Below, in pieces: positions 35,931 through 46,422 of a DNA stretch of 64,000 nt. The translations under genes and the position numbers were made by a program. Each line of letters begins with the position of its first letter. The first letter of the stretch is position 1. This DNA comes from Anaeramoeba flamelloides (Eukaryota; Metamonada; Anaeramoebidae): contig JANTQA010000047.1 in the NCBI GenBank assembly GCA_027625915.1, forward strand, positions 15,872,001 through 15,936,000. Direction: 5' to 3'. The notes below the pieces were generated by a model. The model did not search any database. It worked only from the letters and a program-made list of their open reading frames with translations, and was not told the origin of the DNA.

Positions 35931-36860
35931 ACAAAAGCCTTGGGTTTTTTAAAACGCTTCTCCCCCTTTAGAAATGTTATAAATTGTTTGTAAGGATTAT
36001 GAATTGTCTTGGAGTATTTGAAAGTTTTGAAAGACAGAAAACTTTTATGAAAATACAGTCAGTTTCACTTTTAAGACACAAACTTTCAACGAAATTTAAG
36101 GCACAAAAAAAATCTCAAATTAAAGCACAAAATTCAAATTCTAGTAAAAATAAATTGTAAAAAAAAAATTTCCAAATTTTGTGCCTTAATTTGAGATTTT
36201 TTTGTGCCTTAAATTTCGTTGAAAGTTTGTGTCTTAAAAGTGAAACTGACTGTAATGAGTTTGTTTGTAGTAGAAAACTTTGAAAAAAAAATATTTTCAT
36301 TTATTTATTTTTTTTTTTTCAGAATTCTACATGCTACTGTAAATTTAATGATCAAACAAATAATCGTTCATCTCAACAATACACTTGAATCTATAAGATA
36401 TCAGTTTTTTAAAATAGAAGTATTTTATCTGCAAGTTAAATAACCAAAAATGTAAATGATAATTTAAATTCTAATTAACAGACCGATTAACCAAAAACTT
36501 CTAAGTAATGTTGTGTTTTATAATATAATAGAAAGATGTCAAGAGAAGAGAAAAAGTAAAAACACACAAATATAAATCTATCTTAATAATTAGTGATATT
36601 GCCACTAGGCCTTTGTAAAAGCTTTTGAAAAGTTATCTAACTCTTTTAAACTTATAGAATATTGAAATGTTTTAACCCAAGAACACATTCTTTAAAGAAC
36701 GTAAGTGAAGGGTTATTTGTTTAAGTAGCTTTGTTATTCAACACAAATTACAACACCACAATTAACTGAAAAAATATTTATTTCTCTTTATAAATTTGTT
36801 GTTGATAAAAATAATCGGTCCATATACCAACTTAATCAAAATTAAATACAATAAAACTTT
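35930..36860 (+). repeat. Dispersed repeat R3, copy 2, carrying a MITE
   Basis: It aligns with 19885-20760. The MITE interrupting it (36054-36254) is at a different site from the one in the other copy. Shared blocks include CTTGAATCTATAAGATATCA-like sequence, AAGTTAAATAACCAAAAA, AATTAGTGATATT and TTTTAACCCAAGAA. Confidence 0.7.
36054..36254. mobile_element. Palindromic MITE, copy C, with TA target duplication
   Basis: The element is 36056-36252, 197 bp, with the best-preserved arms: CAGTCAGTTTCACTTTTAAG at the left and its near-perfect complement at the right, TA on each side. It is only 470 bp from copy B. Confidence 0.94.
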
Positions 36861-37695
36861 TTCATCTGATTCTTGAATAAATTTAGTATAGTTTATTTTA
36901 TTGTTTTTTTAAAATTTATAACTGTTTTTTTCAAGTTATATTTTTTATCTTTTAATTTTTTTCTTTTTAAAAATCACTTTTTTTTAAAAGTAAAACCCAT
37001 CAACTATTATACCAAGATTTATTTTTTTTATAATGAAATTTTTTCAATTTCCTCAAGATTTTTGAGAATTATCCTGATTTGTGGTATTATACAGATATTA
37101 TTGATCTAAGTGATTTGAAGTAAAAGTATGATTTGATAATATTAATTACCAATTAAAATAATTGGTGTGAATTGGAAATGATAAAGTCAAATTCTCTAAA
37201 AAATAATAATGAATAAAAAAAGAAACTCTCAAAAATAAAATTTCAAAAACAAATTCATATTCTGTAACAATATTCACTTATATTATAAACAATATCTCCA
37301 ATATATCCTATATATCATCTTCTAATTTAAGACCAAATAAATTAACCTAATTTTATTAGTTTCATCACTGTTAAAATATTTAGATATCTTTTAAAATAAA
37401 CTATGGTGTAGATTCATAACCTTTTGACAAACATAAACAACCCCTCACAAGTTCAAAATTTAGTATACAAAAAAAAACTATTAAATTAAGTGTTTACTTA
37501 ATTTAATATATTTTTATCCCTTTTATTGCTTGATTTTTTTTCTCTTTTTCTATTCTTTTTTTAAAATTCTTTTTTTCTTTTTCTTTTTTTTTTTTTAAAT
37601 GATATCAAAGGTGCTAAAAATATTGCAAACATTTTAGTGGGTATAAAAAAACAAATAGTCGTGTTGGGTTTCAGGAAATGCTGTTGAGTTTCATC
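36861..37695. other. Gene-free A+T-rich stretch
   Basis: No gene was seen. Open frames near 36873-37109 are Phe/Ile/Leu-rich compositional artefacts. Confidence 0.45.
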
Positions 37696-37950
37696 AAGTG
37701 TCGTAGAGTACATACAGTGCCTAGGTTTTCTTGAGTTTTAAATTAATTTTGAAAATCTATTGATTTTACAAATAGACCGAAAACTCAAGAAAAGTTAACA
37801 GCTGTTTTCGAGAATTTAAAAGAATAGAGTACAATCTCAGATTTTTCTCATTTTTTTGAATCCTGGAAAAGCTAACGGTGGCTTTTCATAATTTAATTGA
37901 ATCTAGTAAAATCAAAGATTTTTCTCAATTCTTTTGAATTCGGGAAAAGC
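37696..37950 (-). repeat. Fold-back array, locus F3 (reverse orientation)
   Basis: Read on the minus strand it has the usual order: module-A hairpins, a module-B stem (CTCAAGAAAACCTAGGCAC at its end) and a tail with ACTCTACGACACTT. The tail continues to about 37655 with roughly 10-nt steps (ACTTGATGAA, ACTCAACAGC, ATTTCCTGAA, ACCCAACACG), the longest tail in the window. It lies downstream of the Rab gene. Confidence 0.82.
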
Positions 37951-38770
37951 AAAAGGCTTTTTTTTTTGTTTTTATGGTTTTAAGAAATAAACAAAAAATT
38001 TCAAAAATTATCTTTTTATTTCTCAAATTAAATAAAAACATAATGTCAGACCTGGAGTAATTTTGTTTAATTCGCCTCGTCTTCAATAATAAAAAAAAAA
38101 AAAAAATAAAATATAAGATTTTTCTAAGCAATTATTTTGTAGGTATCTGTAAAAATGCTATTAACATCTCGACTATAATTTATTAACAATTTATGATATA
38201 ATACGATAAATTTCCAATTGTACATCTGCTCACAAAAACTGTGATTTGACAGTTCAAAAAGTTTAAATTTGATAGAATTTATGTAATTTAATATAACTAG
38301 ACAAGATTTTTATACTCTCCACCCCCCTCTGGTTAAGATACACAAATTTCAATTAATAATAAGATTAACCATAGTAAATTTTTAATCTTAGTAAAAAAGA
38401 TTAAAAATGAAAAAAAGAAAAAAGAAATGACAAAAAAATTGTAAAAAAGCATTTATTTTTACTAATATTTTTTTTTTTACATTTTTAAGATTTTTTACTT
38501 GAAGGAATTTTGAAATAAATCTATATTATTGCAAATTTAAAAAGTATCTAGAAATGTTTTTTATTTTTATTTTTTTTTTGAATTTAGACAAATTATTATT
38601 TAAATGATAAATTTATAAACAATAGATCAAATAAAATCCATATTTATGTGTAATATATCAATAATTATCAATACTTTAATTAGTAAATATATATAATAGT
38701 ATTTCTAAAACAATACTAATGATTTTTTTTTTTTTTTTTTTTTTTTTCAGATATTTAATTAGTAAAATGT
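37951..38770. other. Gene-free stretch downstream of the Rab gene
   Basis: No gene was seen. A run of 25 T (38723-38747) lies just past the Rab stop codon. Confidence 0.45.
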
Positions 38771-41700
38771 TTAACAACATCCACCATTTGAACTTGATTC
38801 GGTTTGTGGTTTTTCGACGAGAAAGGACGCTGTTTCTGTACCGATTTCATTTTTATTTGTTTCATCTTCAAAAAATTTAGATTTCTTTGAGCGAAGAACC
38901 CTTTCAGTAATGGATTTAAAAAGTTCTTCAATACCTTAAAATAATAAAGAAATATTAATAATCAAATGTAAATAAATATTTAACAGAGTAAAATACAATT
39001 AAATTAAAAAATACAATTAATATTATTAAAAAAATAAAAAATAAATATAAAAAAATAATTACCCTCTCCAGTTTTAGCTGAGGTTTTAAAATGTAATGCT
39101 CCAATAGATTGTGCATATTTTTCTGTTTTTAAATAAACTCCCCCATCTCTTTTTTCATCATATTCATCCAATTTATTGCCAACAATAGCAATAATTGGTG
39201 GTTTTTTTGTATTGTTTTTTATTTCATTAATCCAAAATTTAATTTTTTGAAAGGAAGAAATGTTTTCTATATCATATACCAAAATCGCAGCATTTGAGTT
39301 TCGATAATATAATGGAGTTAAAGAATTAAATCTTTCTTGTCCAGAGGTATCCCACAATCTATTAGAAGAAATAGAAAAAAAAGAAGAAAATAAAAAGTCA
39401 GTAAATTTTCAATTAAAAGAACTTGAACGTTACATTGCTGTTGTAAAAAAAATTGAAACACCCCTTTTACTTGTAAGCATTAAGAGAATTAAGAAACTCA
39501 CAAAAATGAAAATATTTTACAATTCAAAGCAGAAAAAAATTACGAAAACAAATAATTTGGTAGTTTATTATCAACCAATTCAATAAAGTCAATTAAGATC
39601 TTCCATTATATAGTGAGATCCAATAAAGTACTTACTACATCTCAAAAGTTGTTTTTATTTTTTTTTTTAAGAAATTTTTCATAGCCATATAATTAAAAGA
39701 AAATCACGAATAATAAGACAGTATTTGATAAATTATAATTTTGAAAAATGTTTTTGTCTTCTTTTACATCCTCTCTATCCAGTTTTTCTTTTTCTTTTTC
39801 TTGTTATTTTTCTTTTTTTTTCTTCTTTTTTTCTATAAAAATATTTTACAGTCAAAGGTTTGCCTTTTTGTAAAGAATAAATCAAGTATGTTTAAAGGAT
39901 TTGAATGAAGATTAGAAGTATAAAAATTTATAATTTCAAAATTGAAATCATTTTTGAATTTTTTTCTTTTTTTTCTTTTTTTCTATTTTTCACTTTTTTT
40001 ATGATTTTTTTTTCAAAAGTAATTGTTTTGAAAATTTTTTTTCTGCAAGATCGAGAGTCACTAGGTTAAAATGTGTTATTCTAATGTTAGTGAAACAGTA
40101 AAAACGATTGTGAGAAATAATATTTGATTTCTATTGAAATTTTATTTGATCTTCAATTCGAGATCAAAATGATCATATTTGTTTTTCTTAATATATGCTC
40201 AGAATTTGGATTTTTCAATTTTCAAAGAAAATCTACTGATTGATTTTTATTATATTAATCGTATGGACTATTCTTTGATGTGTATTATTCTAATTATTTT
40301 TTTATTTGTTCTTCAAAGGAAAATTATAAAAAATAATTGTTATTTGAAAAAAATTTTGTTGTCCCTTTGACTGAAAAAAAGTTTCAATATATCGATTTTA
40401 ACCTTTGGCAAATTTAGAAATTAAAAAAATCCGAAATCTTCAAAATTAAAAAGAAAATGCCTCAAAATGAAAATCTAATTATTTATTGTATTAAATTTTG
40501 AAAATCAAATTATTTTTAACAATTTAAAATATATGAGTGAATTTAATTTGAGAAAGGTGTTTGATTATTTACAATTTACCTTACATTAAGGAAAATTCTT
40601 TTTTTTTTAAATTTTGTTGTAAATTATCCAATTTAAAAATAAAATTTTTAAAAAAAAAATATAAAAGGAAAGATCTAAAGAAAAATAAAACTCTTGTTTT
40701 ATGAATATAATAACACGGAAGTTATCGTAATAGAAGTTTTATGATAAATTTAGAATTTACCGAAGGAATAATTATAATAAATTATATTTTAAATTTTTAT
40801 TCATTTTCTCTATTAATTTTTCAGATTTTGGATTTATTCATTTACCCATAGAGTTAAAATTGATAAATTTATTATTTAAAAAGTTGGAAATTAATTTCCT
40901 CTTATAGCCGTTAGGTTTTTTTTAATTTAAGAAATAAAAAGAAAATTTATGAAATTTTTGGTTTATTTATTAAATTAAAAAAACCGTCGTTATCTTTTCC
41001 AGAATTCAAAAGAATTGAGAAAAATCTGAGATTTTACTCTATTCTTTTAAATTCTGGAAAACCGTCGTTATCTTTTCTTGAGTTTTCTGTTTATTTGGAA
41101 AATCGATGGATTTTCGTTAGGTTTTTTTTAATTTTTGAAATTAACAGAAAATTTATTAAAATTTTCGGTTTATTTCGAAAAGTAAAAAAAACCTAGAACA
41201 CTTCACAGATAAAACAGAAAACCCCCAAAAAAAGCTAGGCATTTGACGCACTCTACGGACACTTTTCGTTAGTTTTTTTTTAATTTAAAAGAGTTGAGTA
41301 AAATCAAAAAATATTTATGTATTCTTTTGAATTCAGGAAACACGCCGTTAGATTTTTTTTTTTTAGAAATTAAAAGAAAATTAAAGAATTTTTTTTTTTA
41401 TTTCATAAATTAAAAAAAAAAATATCATTTTCTTTTCTTGGGTTTTCTGTTTTATTTGTGAAGTGTTCTAGGTTTTTTTTACTTTTTGAAATTAACAGAA
41501 AATTTATTAAAATTTTCGGTTTATTTCGAAAAGTAAAAAAAACCTAGAACACTTCACAAATAAAACAGAAACCTGCAAGAAAAGCTAGGCACTCTACAAC
41601 ACTTGACGGACACTTTCGTGAGGTTTTCAAAAATTTAAAAGAAGACAGAAAGGTATTTGATTTTACTCAATTTTTTTGAATTCTGGAAAAGTGCCGTTAA

Positions 41701-43487
41701 GTTTTTTTTTAATTTGAGAAATAAAAAGAAAAGAATTCAAAATTTTCTTTTGAATTCTGGAAATTCTAACTGCGGTTTTCTTGAGTTTTCTGTTTTATTT
41801 GTGAAGTGTTCTAGGTTTTTTTTACTTTTCGAAATAAACCGAAAATTTTAATAAATTTTCTGTTAATTTCAAAAAGTAAAAAAAACCTAACGAAAATCGA
41901 TAGATTTTAGAAATAAAACAGAAAACCTTAAGAAAACCTCGAAACATGACGACACTCTATGAAACTCTACGGCACTTTCCTAATTTCTAAATTTTTGTTG
42001 AGAAATTTCAATAAAGAATTATAATTTTCTTAATTATTTACTAATTATAAGATAAATGGTAAATAATTTTTGAAGAATATCTGAGATATTATTCGTGTTG
42101 TTTTTGTTTATTTGAATTAATTCTCTAATCCAAAGTATTCGATTTTCTTTATAGAATGGATGTCGTTAGGTTTTTTTTAATTTCTAAAATTAAAAAAAAA
42201 CCTAGGCACTCTATGGCACTTGACGACACGGCCCCATAAAAAAATGATCAACATTTTCATCTATTTCCATGTTGAAAAATTTTTAATATATTATTCTTTA
42301 GTTGTTTTATTATTTTTGTTTATTAGGGTGGTCTTTAATCAAAAAAAGTGATAGATTTTGGATATTTAAAATATATCCCATTAGAACAGTTAATGGTTTC
42401 CCGATAATTTATATTTTTGAACTCTAAAATTGAGAATAAATTTTCGAATTTTTTCGAATAATTTCAATTTATATAAAAAAAATCCAATTTCCCAATCTTC
42501 TGAAAAAAGGTTTTTCGGTTCGACAGTAACTCGTACCTTAAAGTTAAAATAAAGTTTATCTTTGAGTATTTTAATTTATGGGTTTCTTTTTTTGTTTTGA
42601 ATGATCAAGTTTTAAAAATCCTTCAAAGATGTCAGTAATTGATATTTCTCAGAAAAATCTGTTAAGAGTAATTTTAAAAAAATTGTTACAAAAAGGTTTC
42701 GAAAAGAATTCTGTAAAACAGTGAAAAAACTTCAACATGGCTGTATCAAAACTTTTTTTGTTGAGACTTTTTTCAAAATGACTTTATTGGTGTGGATGAG
42801 AAGGAATTATTGTTCCAATTTCAAAATAAAATAATTATAAATTTTGAAAAGAAAGATCCTTTGCTTTTTTATATTTCGTGAAGGAACAGCTCTTGAAGTT
42901 TTTTTTTTGTTTTGTAAATTGTGGAAAGAAAAAGTATTTGAATCTCAGTGTTGTGTTGGGAATTTGTTTTTTTTTTATTTTTTGAAGGTTAGTCGACAAT
43001 TATTTGAAATGGCATAAGATAAATTTCAAGAATAGTTTTGTTTCATATGAAATTAATTTTAGATCAGTCACATAGATCACATTTTCAAGATCGTACACTC
43101 TAGAATAAGAAAAAAATGTAACACAAGCAAAACTAAATTCTGTTCTTGTAAAATGTGCTTCAGTTATTCTTGGTTAAAAAAAAATAATTATTCCTTCTTT
43201 TGACAAAGTCAATCTTCGAAATTTTGTATCTGAAAGAAGCAACCAAATAAAAGGAAAGAAACAAAAACACCTTACCTTAAGCAAACAATTTTCTTTTCAA
43301 TTTCAATATTTCGAAGAAAAAAATTTGCGCCGATTGTTGCTTTTGGATTATCAATAAATTTATGTTTTACAAATCTCAAAATCATCGATGTTTTCCCACA
43401 GCCACTTTGGCCAAGCATTACAATTTTTAAGATAACAGTTGGTCTGTGTTCTTCTTCACTTGAATCTGAAAAATATGGAAGATTCAT
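38771..43487 (-). CDS. Rab small GTPase, Rab5/Rab21-like
   Basis: Membrane-traffic GTPase of 223 residues. Exons are 43276-43487, 39063-39358 and 38771-38934, with GT-AG sites in matching phase. GQSGCGKTS (26-34) is the P-loop, Thr51 in the TIGANF loop is the switch-I Thr, WDTSGQERF (73-81) is switch II, NKLD (132-135) reads guanine, and TSAK (163-166) is G5. The protein ends in CC, the double-geranylgeranylation signal. TIGANF, LTPLYYRNSNAAILVYD and YAQSIGALHFKTSAK with GIEELF most resemble the Rab5/Rab21/Rab22 endosomal group. An acidic, Ser-rich stretch (SDSSEEE) precedes the fold. The first intron is 3.9 kb and the second 128 nt. Assignment to a single Rab subfamily is not secure. Confidence 0.95.
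39905..40385 (+). repeat. Dispersed repeat R7, copy 1 (in Rab intron)
   Basis: It matches 45510-45985 in the same orientation. Shared blocks: CGAGATCAAAATGATCAT-like sequence near 40159, TTGTTTTTCTTAATATA, AGAATTTGGATTTTTCAA, TATTATTCTAATTATT, and an ending with TGAAAAAAATTTT. The class is unknown and no shared open frame is visible. Confidence 0.68.
40908..41979 (+). repeat. Fold-back array, locus F4 (1.1 kb, in Rab intron)
   Basis: The largest array. It contains about four module-A hairpins (CCAGAATTCAAAAGAAT and TTTTGAATTCTGG arms), three module-B nested stems (TTCTGTTTTATTTGTGAAG, GTTCTAGGTTTTTTTTACTT and complements) and T-run hairpins of type C. Linkers recur: CCGTCGTTATC, CTAGGCATTTGACGCACTC, CTAGGCACTCTACAACACTT, and a tail ACATGACGACACTCTATGAA. 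Some stems combine halves of different modules, as if produced by recombination between hairpins. Confidence 0.9.
42163..42230 (+). repeat. Fold-back array, locus F5 (minimal 68 bp unit)
   Basis: A single complete unit: CGTTAGG, a T-run arm with AATTTC, a four-base turn, the complementary AATTAAAAAAAAACCT arm, then CTAGGCACTCTATGGCAC and TTGACGACACG. It shows what an undivided element looks like: left border, one stem and a 10-nt-period tail. It lies 180 bp past F4. Confidence 0.85.
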
Positions 43488-43714
43488 TTGTAACGAATTA
43501 AAGAGATGAAATCAAAAAAATGTTTTTTTTTTCAATCCCAAAATTATACCTTTTGATCTATTTAAAACCCAAACTTACTTTTTTTTTACCTAATAAAGAT
43601 TTCTTTTCTGAAGCATTAAATTGTTTAAAAAGGTTGTTGGTATTGATGGGTTTGGAAATTAGTTTCTGTAAACACTGTTAGTTTTTTGAAATTACACCAA
43701 TTTTTAAAGTTACT
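43488..43714. other. Upstream flank of the Rab gene
   Basis: Promoter side of the minus-strand Rab gene. Nothing specific was recognised. Confidence 0.35.
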
Positions 43715-43945
43715 GTTGTCAAAATAAAGCCTGTATCCAAAGGTTTAATCCATGTTTCGAAATAAAAAGCGTGTTTTTTGTTATAGAAGAGCTAATAGAT
43801 TAACTTATCAAAGAAACTGATAATAAACCCTGAGAAAATATAATATTAATTTCTTAAAGTTCTATTATTTAAAAGAAATTCAATAAATAAAGGATCAAAT
43901 TACAAAATTTATCTCAGAAAATAGAGTTTAATATTTGATAAAAAT
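43715..43945 (+). repeat. Dispersed repeat R6, copy 2
   Basis: It aligns with 25310-25560: GTTTAATCCATGTTTCGAAA, TTCTTAAAGTTCTATTATTT, AAAGGATCAAATTACAAAAT and TTTATCTCAGAAAATAGAGT. A looser match starts at 44150 (GCATCAAATTGCAAAATTC). Confidence 0.7.
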
Positions 43946-45509
43946 ATTTTCTTAAGGACCCATTTCTATTATTTTCTTTTTTATCGAATTTCTAAATAAG
44001 GGTTCCTAATCTAGAAATTGATTAATATTGAAAATAAACAGGGTTTTTCAAATCTAAGTAATTAGCAAAAAATTTTCTAAATCTCTATTAATCCTAGGTA
44101 AAAAAATTTAATCGAGATTAGTCCATTTACTAAAAAAGAAATTCTAATAATGAAGCATCAAATTGCAAAATTCATCTCAAAAAATAAAGTTTATTATAAT
44201 CAGAAAATTAAAATCACAAAAACCAAAATATTTCAAAAACTGCAAAAAAAAAATTTGGACAAATTTTATTCCTATTTTAAAATTTTCACAAAAGATCAAG
44301 GAGTTTTATTTAAAATTGATTTAAATTTAGGATAATACATTTGGTAGTACATTGAATGTTCAATTGGTACATGAAGAAGAAAAAACAGGGTTTTTATTTT
44401 TAAATACTGATTATATGCATTGGGTACTTATTTTTTTTCCCTTTACAGGTGATCTAAATAATTTCTTATATAAGAAATATCTAACTGAAAGAAATTTTTT
44501 TGAGGATAAATACACTTTCTAAAGTTGAATTTTATTTGAAAGAAAGTTCTCTTTTTTGGCATTTTCTCCTGTAAATTGATCGCAAATAAAAGTAATTAAA
44601 ATAAAAAAGTAATTTTTAAAGTGGAAAAAAATTTAACTTCATTTTCCTTCTTTTTCGGTGTGAACTTTTTGAAAAAAATTCGATTTAATTTATCTCTCTA
44701 TATTCTTTTGTGATGCTCTCTTTTTTAAAATATTTTTAGTGAACGAAGAATTGGAAATGAAACAAGTATTTCAGAATTGATTCATCGGTAATATTGAGAA
44801 TTTGAGATTTAAGGGATTATCTTCACCCTTGATTCGTATCTAATTAAAGTGTCTTGTAATTAAAAAATCATATTTTGTGTTACACAGTTCTTATTAAATG
44901 AAAATATATCAGTTAAATATTATTGAAAAATAAATTATGGGATTTTTGATAAAGTTTCCATTTAAAACTTTATAAGATTTTGAACTATTTTTTAGAATTT
45001 CTTTTCCAAATCACAAGATCAGAAATCATCATAATAGTTATACCCAATTTTTAATAATTCATATTTAGAACTTTCACAGAGAAACAATTTTTTCAATTTT
45101 TTCCATTTTTTAATTTCAAGAATTACTCAAAAATTATAAACTTATAAAACCTAAAGATTGATTATTTTTATTACTTTTGTGAAAATATTTTCTATTTTTC
45201 ATCTATTATCAATATCTGTGAAAATAAATTATGATTGATTATTGATTTTTTTTTTTTTAAATAAGGAATTTTTTTGGAAACTACTCTACATTCCATCATC
45301 AATTGAAAAAATATCCATTTCAACTTTGAAGGCTGTATATTGATGATTCAACTCTTTAATTTTTTCTATAAACACCAATGTGTTTCAAAAATCATCGGTA
45401 TTTTTTTACTAATACAAGGATTATTTTTCATTGAACAGAACTATTTTTAGTAGAAAAATATTAACCAATTAATTTGGACTAGTTGAGATTTGTGAATTAA
45501 TTACGTTAA
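43946..45509. other. Gene-free stretch
   Basis: No gene was seen, only a possible scrap of R6 at 44145-44300. Confidence 0.45.
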
Positions 45510-45985
45510 TTTTACATATTCAAATGGATATTCAAAGAAAAAATTTATTTTGAAAATTTCAAAATTATATTCATTTTTTCACATTTTACTTTTCCACTTT
45601 TTTCACTTTTTTTCAATTTGATTAGAAACATAATTTTTTTTTCATTGCAAGGTCTATTGTCCTTTGGTTAAAAAAAAAATTATTGAAATGTTATTGAAAG
45701 AGTGAAAATGATTATCCAAAAATCCTAGGAATTTTTATTTGAAAACATATTAGTTCTTTAATCGAAGATCAAAATGAACATTCTTGTTTTTCTCAATATA
45801 ACTTAAGAATTTGAGAATTTTAATTTTTAAGAAAATATATGGATTTATTAGATTTACTACATAAGGATGCCAACTCTTCTATAATACTTATTATTCTCCC
45901 TCTTTACTTATCTATATATATATCTATTCAAATGTTAATTATAAGAATAATTGATTTTTGAAAAAAAATTTTAGCCCCCTTTTCC
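45510..45985 (+). repeat. Dispersed repeat R7, copy 2
   Basis: Same-orientation partner of 39905-40385, between the Rab and Furry genes. TTTTTCTCAATATAACTTAA and AGATCAAAATGAACATTC line up with the other copy. Confidence 0.68.
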
Positions 45986-46422
45986 AGAAACTAAGACTAA
46001 TATACCAACCAAATGTCTATGTAAATTTGAATCTAAATCAAACTAACATGACTTATATTCAATTACAAGATCTTTAGGTTTTAGACTTTTCTGTAGGCAA
46101 CGATTACTCCTTAAAGATTGATTACAAACTTGAATTGACATATTTTTCGGACTTTCTTTTAAAAAAATTTGAATATACTTTTTCAAAACGATTTTATTAA
46201 AATTAAAATTTTTTTATTTGGTCAGGAAAAAAAAAAAAAAAATATCTCCAGTATTTTTAAAAAAAGAGAGACTAACTAAAGATAAATAAAATTTAATAAG
46301 AATAACATTCTAAAAATATATTATTAAAGCAAACAATATGAAAAAAATAAAATAAATAAATAAAAAATAAATAAAAAAGAACAAAAGTAAATAAAAATCA
46401 ATAAGAGAAGCATCTGATTAAT

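Larger units (their letters stand above)
39359..43275 (-). other. Rab giant intron 1 (3.9 kb)
   Basis: The donor is GTAAGG and the acceptor AATAG, splitting the Arg codon before LWDTSGQ. It holds fold-back arrays F4 and F5 (1.1 kb together) and one R7 copy. No gene on the other strand was recognised inside it. Confidence 0.88.

Noticed and set aside
40908-42230. CRISPR array
   Set aside because: Eukaryotic introns surround it, the units are self-complementary stems of unequal length, and there are no unique spacers or cas genes.
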